In this document: positions 1 through 6,625 of the stretch, one piece after another
How the letters are laid out: every line of letters begins with the position of its first letter
Numbering within the stretch: position 1 is the first letter of the stretch
DNA from: CAYLJO01 sp964383905
Lineage (GTDB): Bacteria > Acidobacteriota > Blastocatellia > Pyrinomonadales > Pyrinomonadaceae
Assembly: GCA_964383905.1 (NCBI GenBank)
Contig: CAYLJO010000216.1
Span: forward strand, 1 to 10,417
DNA: 10,417 nt
Direction of reading: 5' to 3'
Notes under the pieces: model-generated
Told to the model about the DNA's origin: nothing
Databases searched by the model: none
Seen by the model: the letters and a program-made list of their open reading frames with translations, nothing else
Program-made: the position numbers and the translations under genes

Positions 1-226
<226 letters not shown>

Positions 227-623
227 TTAAGCAGGCGGGCGGCGCTTTCTCGATGGCCGTGCCCGACGGCGTGCTTTGACCGCCGCCTTGCTGCTTTCAT
301 GCTCGACCTGCGCCTCCGTCACCAGGTCCTGCACGTGCTCACCGGCTTCGGCCCCCACCTCCCAGGTCTTGACCGCCGCCGCATAGCCGGCCTTCACCAC
401 CGGCTTGATGAGCGGGCGCAGCGCCGCGCCCAGCACCGGAAGCGCCCGCGGGGCGAACCCGCGCAGCGACACCGATGGCCATGCCGGGCAACAGTTCCGG
501 CGCCAGGACGGCCACGGCGGCACCCGCCACAAGGGTAGTCATCGCCCGGCCCCCGACTAGATCGCCGGTCCCCGGCAAGCGCTTGTCATCTTCATGATCT
601 CGGACATCCGATTCTTTACTCAT
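227..623 (-). pseudogene. DUF5132-like small membrane-associated protein, frame broken
   Basis: Two overlapping minus-strand frames together read as one protein of about 130 residues. The first half starts at ATG 623 behind a good ribosome site (GGAGG, 7-8 bases upstream) and carries a polar N terminus, then a hydrophobic Ala/Val/Leu segment including LVAGAAVAVLAPELLPG. The match then moves to the other frame around 430-480, continuing as ALPVLGAALRPLIKP, KAGYAAAVKTWEVGAEAGEH and VQDLVTEAQ, with a very basic tail ending at TAA 227-229. This hydrophobic stretch, then LRPL(I/A)K, then an amphipathic acidic helix is the pattern I associate with DUF5132 proteins (recalled, not searched). The shift amounts to one extra base or two lost bases in a GC-rich tract, so a sequencing error is as likely as real decay. 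The role of the family is unknown. Its position beside a metal sensor and a P-type ATPase suggests a link to metal transport (inference). Confidence 0.6.
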
Positions 624-634
624 GATTATCCTCC

Positions 635-677
635 GATTGAAATCCCCATTTAAGGTGATTGGGTCCTCATTTAAGGT
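635..677 (-). repeat. Tandem 21/22-bp repeat upstream of the DUF5132-like gene
   Basis: Two head-to-tail units abut exactly: 635-656 (22 bp) and 657-677 (21 bp). On the plus strand both begin GATTG and both end ATTTAAGGT, with a variable C/T-rich centre. The repeats start 12 bases upstream of the ATG at 623 and would lie in its leader or promoter. The 21-bp period is two helical turns, which places both copies on the same face of the DNA. A small AGCG-AAAA-CGCT hairpin follows at 680-691. A weak minus-strand promoter (TGAACA, 18-base spacer, TTAAAT) would overlap the distal unit. Confidence 0.6.
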
Positions 678-792
678 CCAGCGAAAACGCTTTGTTCACA
701 ATCCTCTCCCAAGGCGGCCTGCTATCAATTCCGCGCAGCGCTTGGCAAAGCGAGACTCCCAGGCCCCGCCCTCTTCGCCGGGAGTCGTCAAT

Positions 793-815
793 CCCGCCGC
801 TGACGTGGCAGCGGG
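793..815. other. Imperfect hairpin downstream of the metal-sensor gene
   Basis: CCCGCCGC (793-800) and GCAGCGGG (808-815) pair with one mismatch around a 7-base loop, about 40 bases past the stop of the minus-strand repressor gene. There is no T-run on either side, so it is at best a weak or Rho-assisted transcript end. It separates the repressor from the DUF5132-like gene, which lies on the same strand 231 bases further on. Confidence 0.3.
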
Positions 816-854
816 CTTGAGACCATTCGACCGTCATGCGGCAGCGGATGGGCG

Positions 855-1136
855 CTACTTGATGTAAGGGTTCACCGCGTCAATCACTTCCTGCGCCGCT
901 GCCGCCCGCCTTGATTGTGGACGCTCGTTCGGGTCGACCACGTGGAAACGGATGTGGCCCTCGATGATCTCCGCCATCAGGCCGTTGATCGCGCCGCGGC
1001 GCGCCGCGATGGTCTGCAGCACGGATGAGCACTCGTTGAGATCCCCATCGAGCGGGCGCTCGATGGGGTCGACCTGCCCGCGGATGCGGCGCACGCGGTC
1101 GAGAAGCTTCTTCTTGTCTCTGCTCGTATGGCTCAT
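855..1136 (-). CDS. CsoR/RcnR/FrmR-family metal-sensing transcriptional repressor
   Basis: This 93-residue all-helical DNA-binding repressor belongs to the CsoR/RcnR/FrmR (DUF156) family, whose members are tetramers that release operator DNA on binding a metal ion or an aldehyde. Family signatures run the whole length: KKKLLDRVRRIRGQV (about 8-22), ECSSVLQTIAARRGAINGLM (35-54) and EGHIRFHV (59-66). The length matches the family. The conserved sensor Cys is C36 and the conserved His is H61. H3 and H65 are also present, giving the His-Cys-His-His set of the Ni/Co sensor RcnR (its positions 3, 35, 60 and 64). Residue 2 is Ser rather than the Pro that FrmR uses to react with formaldehyde, so a Ni/Co-like metal sensor is favoured. 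RcnR's Glu63 is replaced by Phe here. The start is fixed by an in-frame TGA just upstream of ATG 1136. The only strong GGAGG lies about 18 bases upstream, which is unusually far. Confidence 0.9.
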   Translation of the reverse strand: MSHTSRDKKKLLDRVRRIRGQVDPIERPLDGDLNECSSVLQTIAARRGAINGLMAEIIEGHIRFHVVDPNERPQSRRAAAAQEVIDAVNPYIK

Positions 1137-1177
1137 ATTGTGATGTCAGGCATCCCTCCGGTAAAAGACTCATCTAA

Positions 1178-1191
1178 TATACTGGAGTATA
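1178..1191. promoter_or_regulatory. Palindromic operator candidate in the divergent promoter region
   Basis: TATACTGGAGTATA is a perfect 6-bp inverted repeat with a GG centre, 42 bases upstream of the repressor start. The layout (TATACT, short G/C centre, AGTATA) resembles operators of the RcnR/FrmR family, which pair TACT/AGTA half-sites around a G or C tract; here the centre is shorter. It overlaps a minus-strand -10 (TATACT, 1186-1191, with ATGGCA 18 bases upstream) that would drive the repressor gene. It also overlaps a plus-strand -10 candidate (TATAGT, 1188-1193). Binding of the repressor here is an inference. Confidence 0.55.
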
Positions 1192-1203
1192 GTAAATTTT
1201 CGC

Positions 1204-1233
1204 TTGACATGCCATCGGGGGTCATGTTATTTG
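1204..1233 (+). promoter_or_regulatory. Candidate sigma-70-type promoter facing the small ORF and ATPase
   Basis: A perfect -35 hexamer, TTGACA, lies at 1204-1209, just beyond the palindrome. The matching -10 is weak: TGTTAT after 15 bases or TATTTG after 18. A second plus-strand option is TATAGT (1188-1193) with AAGACT 17 bases upstream, which would lie within the palindrome. Either would give a leader of more than 300 bases before the 62-aa ORF. Confidence 0.35.
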
Positions 1234-1548
1234 AGTTCTGGTCTGGAGAGACCGAAACCCCGTGATTGACAACATCGACACCTCGTTCGAGCGAGGCGTC
1301 CGTACAAATACAGGCTACTGCCCGGGAACATCGAAAGATGCCAACGGGTGGAACAGGTCTTCGCCGGATTAAGGCATGACCTAACGTAGCTGAGTTGAAA
1401 GGTTACTCTCACGTTGTACGGTGCTGAAGCTCTGACTAGAGGGGTGCGAAATAAAAGGGATTCGTCCGCTCATCTCGCACGACCTCTGGTTGAAGTCTTC
1501 AGCCGGAGGTTTTTAGTTTTTATCCCCAAGAAAGGAGGACCTGTGACC
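1234..1548 (+). other. Long leader region without a recognised gene or riboswitch
   Basis: About 315 bases lie between the divergent promoter region and the start of the 62-aa ORF. The clearest structure is a hairpin at 1277-1300: GACACCTCG pairs with CGAGGCGTC, 9-bp arms with one A-C mismatch and a 6-base loop. The plus frame stays open across the last 130 bases but lacks a ribosome site, and its sequence does not look protein-like. I looked for Mg2+ (M-box), NiCo and yybP-ykoY (Mn2+) motifs by eye and saw none. Confidence 0.4.
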
Positions 1549-1737
1549 ATGCGTGCTGAGATCTATCGTCAGCTGATCGCCCTCGACTTTAGCGAAGAAG
1601 AGGCGAGGGCGATGAGCGTAGAATTTGCTCGTTTGTTGAAGGGCTTAGGCCGGGCGGGCGTCAGGGCGGCCGGTTCGGTCGGCCAAGCGTTGGCCGTCAG
1701 CCTGCTCCACACATGGGTGCTGGCTCTTTTCGTATGA
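1549..1737 (+). CDS. Small protein of unknown function (62 aa) upstream of the P-type ATPase
   Basis: I do not recognise this protein. The start at ATG 1549 is chosen because AAAGGAGG ends 10 bases before it; an in-frame GTG at 1543 is only 4 bases from the same site. The N-terminal half is charged and probably helical, including DFSEEEARAMSVEF. It is followed by a basic Gly-rich patch (KGLGRAGVRAAG, about 31-42) and a hydrophobic C-terminal segment (about 46-62, ending HTWVLALFV). That layout suits a small protein anchored by a C-terminal or peripheral membrane helix. It is in the same direction as the ATPase gene, 320 bases upstream, and probably shares its transcript. A role as an accessory peptide of the transporter is an inference from position only. 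Confidence 0.5.
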   Translation: MRAEIYRQLIALDFSEEEARAMSVEFARLLKGLGRAGVRAAGSVGQALAVSLLHTWVLALFV

Positions 1738-2057
1738 ACGGAGTCACAAGATAAGGATTTATGGAGAGTCATAGTAGCGGGCCTCCGAATTCGCGGGGGC
1801 GAGAAACAATTCCTCTGAGTAAAGCGATCAAGATCCGGTAGCCATCCTAGTTACCGCCTCGGCACTCGCTCTTCTCAAGGGACGTAAAAAGATTGAAGCG
1901 AGGTGCCTGAGGCGGCTGATCCTTCTGCCATTATTGGCGGTTCCGACCACCCTCCCTCTGACGCCTGTCCAGCATGCCCCAACTTTTAGTGGCGATCCCC
2001 GGCCGGATTAAAGGGGGACGCGTGCGATTCAGTTTCGAGGTTAAGGAGGGAAAGGTC
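1738..2057 (+). other. Intergenic leader before the ATPase, with an uncertain split small reading frame
   Basis: No intact gene is seen in these 320 bases. A 26-codon frame opens at ATG 1761 (AAGGA only 3 bases upstream) and stops at TAG near 1840. From there another plus frame, with no start codon, reads VAILVTASALALLKGRKK and then a basic and hydrophobic stretch until a TAA near 2010. If one base were gained or lost near 1835, the two would join into a small protein with one hydrophobic helix. This may be chance. No recognised riboswitch is visible. Confidence 0.3.
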
Positions 2058-4811
2058 ATGAACGCGACGACGCTTCGCCTGGTGACATCGAGAACCGTCT
2101 CATTCTTCAGACGAGACACTGCGACAGCGGCGACCGCGCCGGTCAAGCCCTCACCGCCACCGGGCGACTTGGCGAACCACGACACCGACGAGGTGCTGCG
2201 TTTATTGGGCACCTCCAGAGAAGGGTTGACCGAGGGCGAGGCTAAGTTCCGCCTTGACGAGTACGGTCTCAACGAAGTGGCGCATGAGAAACCGGCGCGC
2301 TGGTATGTCCGGCTGCCGCTCGCCTTCAAAAACCCGTTTATCATCCTCTTGATCGCGCTGGCGGCGCTCTCTTTCCTGACGGATGACCGGCAAGGTGCCG
2401 TGCTCATCACGGTGATGGTGTTAATCAGCGGGTTGTTGCGCTTTTACCAGGAGTTCCGTTCCAACAAAGCTGCCGAGCAGCTCAAAGCCATGGTCTCTAC
2501 GACGGCGACGGTGAGCCGCCGGGATATTCGTCTGGACGTCCCCGCCGAAGTCACGAGAGGGTTCGGCATCACGTTGCACCCCCGTGTGCTGATGCGGCAG
2601 GAAGTCCCGCTCAAGCTGCTCGTGCCGGGCGACATCGTGCATCTCTCGGCCGGCGACATGGTGCCAGCCGACGTGCGCCTGGTCGCTTCCAAAGACCTCT
2701 TCGTCAGTCAGGCCGCGCTCACGGGTGAGGCCCTGCCGGTGGAGAAGTTCAGCTCGCCCGAGGCCGGTCCCGGGAACGGCTCGTCGCCCCGGCCCGCGGC
2801 CGACTCAAGCCCGTTCGAGCAATCGAACGTCTGCTTCATGGGGACGAATGTGGTCAGCGGTACGGCCACCGCCGTCGTGCTTCGGACGGGGAACCGCACC
2901 CACTTCGGCTCGCTTGCCAGGTTAATCGTCGGCCGGCGCGCGATGACGAGCTTCGACAAGGGGGTGAACGCCGTCAGCTGGCTGCTGATCCGCTTCATGC
3001 TGGTGATGGTGCCTTTGGTGTTTGTGATCAACGGCCTGACCAAAGGCGACTGGACGGAAGCCTTCTTTTTCGCGCTCGCGGTCGCCGTCGGGCTCACCCC
3101 CGAGATGCTGCCGATGATCGTCACGGCGAATCTGGCGCGCGGGGCGGTCACGATGTCGCGGCGCAAGGTGATCGTTAAAAACCTCAACGCGATTCAGAAC
3201 ATGGGGGCGATGGATGTGCTCTGCACGGACAAGACGGGGACGCTCACCCGCGACAAAATCATCCTGGAGCGGCATCTCGACGTCGACGGTTCGGAAAACG
3301 AGGAGGTGCTGAAGTACGGCTACCTCAACAGCTACTACCAGACGGGGTTGAAAAACCTGTTGGACCTGGCGGTGTTGCAGCACGTCGAAGTGCACGCCTC
3401 TTTGAAGGTCGAAGAGAATTTTCGTCAACTTGACGAGATCCCTTTCGACTTTGTGCGCCGGCGCATGTCTGTGGTGGTGGAGGACGAGAAGAGGAGGCGC
3501 GTCCTGATCTGCAAAGGGGCGGTGGAAGAGCTGCTTTCGATCTGCACCCGGGCCGAACGCGGCGGCCGCCTCGCACCGATTAACGACGACCTGCGCCGGG
3601 GCGCGAAAGAAGTGGCACGCGAGTTAAACGAAGACGGCTTACGCGTCATCGCCGTGGCCTACAAAGGGGTGACGGCGGCGCGCCGTACTTACTCGGTGAG
3701 GGATGAGACCGAGATGGTGCTGGTCGGCTTTCTCGCTTTTCTCGACCCGCCGAAAGAGACGGCCGCCGAGGCCATCCGTGCGCTCGCGCGGCACGGCGTG
3801 CAGGTGAAGGTGCTGACCGGCGATAACGACATCGTCACGCGCAAGATCTGTCGGGGGGTCGGCTTGCCTGTCGACCGCGCGGTGCTGGGCCGCGAGCTGG
3901 AAGGGAAGGCGGACGCCGAACTGGAGGAGATCGTCGAGCGGACGACCATCTTCGCTAAACTCTCGCCGACCGAGAAGGCGCGGGTGATCAAGGCGCTCCA
4001 GCGGCGGGGCCACACGGTCGGATTCCTGGGCGACGGCATCAACGACGCGCCCGCCTTGCGCGAGGCCGATGTCGGCATCTCGGTGGATACGGCGGTCGAC
4101 ATCGCCAAGGAGTCGGCCGACATCATCCTCCTGGAAAAGAGCCTGCTGGTGTTGGAGGAAGGCGTCATCGAAGGGCGCAAGACGTTCGGCAACATCATCA
4201 AGTACATCAAGATGGGCACCAGCTCCAACTTCGGTAACATGTTCTCGGTGCTCGGGGCGAGCGCCCTGCTGCCCTTCCTGCCGATGCTGCCCCTGCAGTT
4301 GCTGGCGCAGAACCTGCTCTACGACCTGTCGCAGACCGGCATCCCCTTCGATAGCGTGGATCAGGAGTACCTCGCCAGGCCGCGCAGGTGGGTGGTCAGC
4401 GACATCGGGCGGTTCATGCTGTGCATCGGCCCCGTCAGCTCGGTCTTCGATTACACGACTTACGCGCTGATGTGGTACGTCTTTCGCGCCGACACGGTGG
4501 GAAGCCAGTCGCTGTTTCAGTCCGGCTGGTTCATCGAAGGGTTGCTGTCGCAGACGCTGATCGTCCACATGATCCGGACGGCGAAGATCCCGTTCATCCA
4601 GAGCCGGGCGTCGCTGCCTTTGACGCTTCTCACGGCGGCGATCATCGCGACCGGGGTCTACGTCCCGTTCTCGCCGCTGGCGCCCTATCTGGGTCTGAGG
4701 GCGCTGCCCGGGGTCTACTTCCTGTGGCTCATGGCGACGCTGCTGGCCTACTGCCTGCTGACGCAGATGATCAAGGTCTGGTACATCGGAAGGTTCAAGA
4801 AGTGGCTGTGA
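2058..4811 (+). CDS. mgtA: MgtA/MgtB-type P-type ATPase (P3B, magnesium-translocating family)
   Basis: This 917-residue inner-membrane P-type ATPase couples ATP hydrolysis to cation movement; characterised members import Mg2+. ATG 2058 is chosen because AAGGAGG ends 8 bases upstream; an in-frame ATG at 1974 has no such site and would add 28 unlikely residues. Domains in order are an N-terminal cation-ATPase region (about 45-90), TM1-2 (about 94-130), the actuator loop with TGEA (222-225), TM3-4 with the family-typical LTPEMLP (346-352), the phosphorylation site DKTGTLT with catalytic D391, the nucleotide-binding KGA (486-488), LTGD (586-589) and hinge GDGIND (658-663). A C-terminal membrane bundle follows, carrying QNLLYDLSQ (751-759) and PFDSVD as in MgtA. 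Length and motif set are those of an intact, probably active enzyme. It lacks an N-terminal heavy-metal-binding domain. Placement beside a CsoR/RcnR-type sensor is unusual for MgtA, so the transported ion should be treated as open. Confidence 0.95.
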   Translation: MNATTLRLVTSRTVSFFRRDTATAATAPVKPSPPPGDLANHDTDEVLRLLGTSREGLTEGEAKFRLDEYGLNEVAHEKPARWYVRLPLAFKNPFIILLIALAALSFLTDDRQGAVLITVMVLISGLLRFYQEFRSNKAAEQLKAMVSTTATVSRRDIRLDVPAEVTRGFGITLHPRVLMRQEVPLKLLVPGDIVHLSAGDMVPADVRLVASKDLFVSQAALTGEALPVEKFSSPEAGPGNGSSPRPAADSSPFEQSNVCFMGTNVVSGTATAVVLRTGNRTHFGSLARLIVGRRAMTSFDKGVNAVSWLLIRFMLVMVPLVFVINGLTKGDWTEAFFFALAVAVGLTPEMLPMIVTANLARGAVTMSRRKVIVKNLNAIQNMGAMDVLCTDKTGTLTRDKIILERHLDVDGSENEEVLKYGYLNSYYQTGLKNLLDLAVLQHVEVHASLKVEENFRQLDEIPFDFVRRRMSVVVEDEKRRRVLICKGAVEELLSICTRAERGGRLAPINDDLRRGAKEVARELNEDGLRVIAVAYKGVTAARRTYSVRDETEMVLVGFLAFLDPPKETAAEAIRALARHGVQVKVLTGDNDIVTRKICRGVGLPVDRAVLGRELEGKADAELEEIVERTTIFAKLSPTEKARVIKALQRRGHTVGFLGDGINDAPALREADVGISVDTAVDIAKESADIILLEKSLLVLEEGVIEGRKTFGNIIKYIKMGTSSNFGNMFSVLGASALLPFLPMLPLQLLAQNLLYDLSQTGIPFDSVDQEYLARPRRWVVSDIGRFMLCIGPVSSVFDYTTYALMWYVFRADTVGSQSLFQSGWFIEGLLSQTLIVHMIRTAKIPFIQSRASLPLTLLTAAIIATGVYVPFSPLAPYLGLRALPGVYFLWLMATLLAYCLLTQMIKVWYIGRFKKWL

Positions 4812-5093
4812 TAAGGGGGCGGGTGTGGCGGAGATGCGCGGGTCTTATGGTCATTCAGGGAAGATGAATGAAGGGCACATTGCAGGAGGGATCCGCCAAC
4901 CCTCGTGCTGATGGTGTCACTTCCATGAGCCGGGAGGGTGTCGAACAAAATCCCGAGGATTGGACGGTGAGTTCGATCCCCGAGGGGCCTAGAGCAGAGG
5001 GGCCAATGAAAGGCCCGGGCGGAAGGGGGCGTTCCTCCAGTCGGGTGCCGACGACGTAATATTCAGGTTACTTATGCGAACGGATCCAAAACG
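4812..5093 (+). other. Intergenic region after the ATPase gene
   Basis: No convincing gene or terminator is seen. A 63-codon plus frame begins at 4868, but it is rich in Gly, Pro, Arg and Ser, has no good ribosome site and resembles no family I know. GC-rich self-complementary stretches occur near 4979-5025 (for example CCCCGAGGGG and paired GGCC motifs), without a T-run. ATG 5074 starts a competing frame across the beginning of the next gene. Confidence 0.35.
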
Positions 5094-5429
5094 ATGGGAC
5101 GAGATTACGCCAGAATACTGCCGATCCAGGTCCAAGAGTTCATCACGCTGCGGGGGACGTGGCACGCCGAGGTGGACCAGTACCCGCACCCCCCTGTAGG
5201 CGCTCGCCTGTTACACTTCCGCATCAAGTTTAAGCCTCAGCCTGAGGGCCAGCCGGTGAGACGGCTGGACCTGTGGATCCAGGACGCGACGGACGTCACG
5301 CTGCTGGCAGAGTTTATCGAGATGAAGGGTGCCATCAACTCGTGGCTCGACAACGCTGACGGTGATGACGAGCTTTATTACGACCATGACTCAGGTGAGC
5401 TGGTCCCCTCTCCTCCGAGCAGTTCATGA
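5094..5429 (+). CDS. Hypothetical protein, 111 aa, first gene of a coupled pair
   Basis: I do not recognise a family. The body reads as a genuine soluble domain, with alternating hydrophobic and charged residues such as LLHFRIKFKPQPEGQPV, RRLDLWIQDATDVTLLAEFI and MKGAINSWLDNADGDDELYY (about 40-98). An acidic region and a Ser/Pro tail end it. The start is uncertain. ATG 5094 has no clear ribosome site and the frame is open further upstream. ATG 5074 in a different frame gives a plausible N terminus (MRTDPKRWDEITPEYC) that would need a frameshift to join. The gene ends by a 4-base ATGA overlap with the membrane-protein gene that follows, so the two are probably translated together and act together. 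Confidence 0.6.
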   Translation: MGRDYARILPIQVQEFITLRGTWHAEVDQYPHPPVGARLLHFRIKFKPQPEGQPVRRLDLWIQDATDVTLLAEFIEMKGAINSWLDNADGDDELYYDHDSGELVPSPPSSS

Positions 5430-5704
5430 TGGTCACCGATATGGCGCATCACACGCAGACATATTTCCGGGCCATTCTCGTGGCTAACTTGGTCGCGGCG
5501 GCGGTGACGATCCTGGCGGCCGTGAGAAGGCGCGTCTGGAGCTACCGGCTGATCGGACTGCTCGCCGTCTGCGCGTCCATCTTCGCCCTGGATCAGGTCA
5601 TCGCGGGGCGATGGAGCCCGCTCGCCTTGCCGTTCACCACCCTGTTAGTCGTCCTGATCGTGTGCCGCATAGTTTTTAACCTGTGGACTTCTATCCGTAA
5701 GTAA
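5426..5704 (+). CDS. Small three-helix membrane protein of unknown function (92 aa)
   Basis: The sequence shows three hydrophobic segments at about 14-33, 41-60 and 66-87, joined by short basic loops (RRR at 34-36), with a short polar N terminus and a basic C-terminal tip (SIRK). There is no signal peptide or recognisable motif. The start overlaps the stop of the preceding gene in an ATGA; further in-frame ATGs at 5429 and 5441 are alternatives. No strong ribosome site precedes it, which fits translational coupling. The pair looks like a soluble partner plus a small integral membrane protein. Function is unknown. Confidence 0.65.
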   Translation: MMVTDMAHHTQTYFRAILVANLVAAAVTILAAVRRRVWSYRLIGLLAVCASIFALDQVIAGRWSPLALPFTTLLVVLIVCRIVFNLWTSIRK

Positions 5705-5819
5705 GACATGAGGCTTCCCTGATCGGTGACCGTCCCGTGGTGGAGAAAGGCCTCCCCCGGCAGCATGATGAACGCGACAAAGGTGTTGCCCCACATCGCT
5801 TCCAGCCCGCCTTCCTTTG

Positions 5820-6113
5820 CTAATCCCTCCCGACAAAATCAGCGAGGAAGGGCCGGAGCATCCCCCGGTGTCGGCTCGCCCCCGCGATACTACTGCTGTA
5901 ATACTCCAAGGTGTCCGCCTCAGTCACCCGTGAGGTGGTTGGGGCCAGCAGCTCACCCTGACCCTTACTGAGGGCCGCAAGATACCGATCAAGGGCGGCG
6001 TCGTACCTCTTGGCCTCCTCGTGAAAAGCCCTCATTGATGCGAGCATCCCTTCTTCAGCCAGCACCATGCCAGGGGGGACCTTTTTAATCACTTCACGTC
6101 CGCCTTTCCTCAC
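5820..6113 (-). CDS. Hypothetical protein on the minus strand (about 90-97 aa)
   Basis: I do not recognise this protein. It reads as helical and charged, with EEGMLASMRAFHEEAKRYDA and ALDRYLAALSKGQGELL in the N-terminal half, then LEYYSSSIAGASRHRGMLRP and a short acidic end. The longest form starts at GTG 6113, only 3 bases past the stop of the receiver-domain remnant upstream. A better-spaced start is GTG 6092, with AGGAAAGG about 10 bases before it. The tight spacing suggests an operon with the receiver gene. Because that gene is damaged, this one may be out of use as well. Confidence 0.4.
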   Translation of the reverse strand: MRKGGREVIKKVPPGMVLAEEGMLASMRAFHEEAKRYDAALDRYLAALSKGQGELLAPTTSRVTEADTLEYYSSSIAGASRHRGMLRPFLADFVGRD

Positions 6114-6116
6114 CTT

Positions 6117-6480
6117 TTACTGACCACCGCTTGTCGCATTCTTCTTGGCCTTAACCCACTTGGCGACGTGGTCGGCGACATGGAAGAGGTCGTTGGCCTT
6201 GACCAAATAGTCCTGCGCCCCCTCGCGCATGGCCTCCTCCCTCTCCTGCGGCATGGCGCGCGCCGAGTAGAACAGCACCGGCGTCTCCTGATCCGCCTCG
6301 CGGATCGCGTGCAGGATCGTGATGCCGGAGGCGTCCGGGAAGGTGTGGTCGAGCAGTATGACACCTGTGGCAAAGGGGTCCGCGATCAGGAAACTTATCC
6401 CCAGCCTCAAGGAGTTCTGCGCGTGTATATGGATCGTCGGTCATCAGTAAGAAGACGGCTAACGTCGGGATGAGCCGCCG
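6117..6480 (-). pseudogene. Response-regulator receiver (REC) domain, frameshifted and shortened
   Basis: The C-terminal two thirds of a receiver domain is clear in one frame: VILLDHTFPDASG holds the phospho-acceptor Asp (codon 6348-6350), FYSA has Ser in the usual Thr/Ser switch position, and GAQDYLVK holds the conserved Lys (codon 6198-6200). The first strand and helix are in another frame: LAVFLLMTDDPYTRAELLEA, with the acidic pair. The frames meet near 6400. Joining them needs one base skipped (or two gained). Even then, only about 30 residues separate the acidic pair from the phospho-Asp, against roughly 40 normally, so some sequence is also missing. A TTG at 6410 could start the C-terminal part, but that would lack the acidic pocket. 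No output domain follows. It is probably a broken gene; the 5' limit given is approximate. Confidence 0.65.
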
Positions 6481-6512
6481 CGCACAACTGCGGGAGCGAC
6501 AAGTCCTCGATC

Positions 6513-6529
6513 AGTGGTCTGCTGATTCG
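6513..6529 (+). repeat. 17-bp direct repeat, copy 1
   Basis: AGTGGTCTGCTGATTCG, identical to 6626-6642. Start-to-start distance is 113 bases. The copy is preceded by TC and followed by CGG. Confidence 0.75.
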
Positions 6530-6625
6530 CGGTCGGCTCCATCCCCTTATAGGTGTACGTGGTTCGTTTCTTTCATTCTCTGGCTTGGACAGGTGACCCA
6601 TGTCTTACTTACGATCCACGCTATA

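Noticed and set aside
1414..1548. N-terminal extension of the 62-aa ORF from a TTG start
   Set aside because: A strong ribosome site directly before ATG 1549 fixes the start, and the upstream residues do not look like protein sequence.
3639..4568. 309-codon minus-strand open frame opposite the ATPase gene
   Set aside because: It lies wholly antisense to the conserved catalytic part of the ATPase, is dominated by Arg, Asp, Gln, His and Val as expected of a GC-rich shadow frame, and resembles no family.
4388..4867. 159-codon plus-strand frame overlapping the end of the ATPase gene
   Set aside because: Alternative frame of the conserved membrane domain; Arg/Gly/His/Pro-rich, with no ribosome site or domain signal.
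4868..5059. 63-codon plus-strand ORF after the ATPase gene
   Set aside because: No good ribosome site, low-complexity Gly/Pro/Arg/Ser composition and no recognisable similarity.
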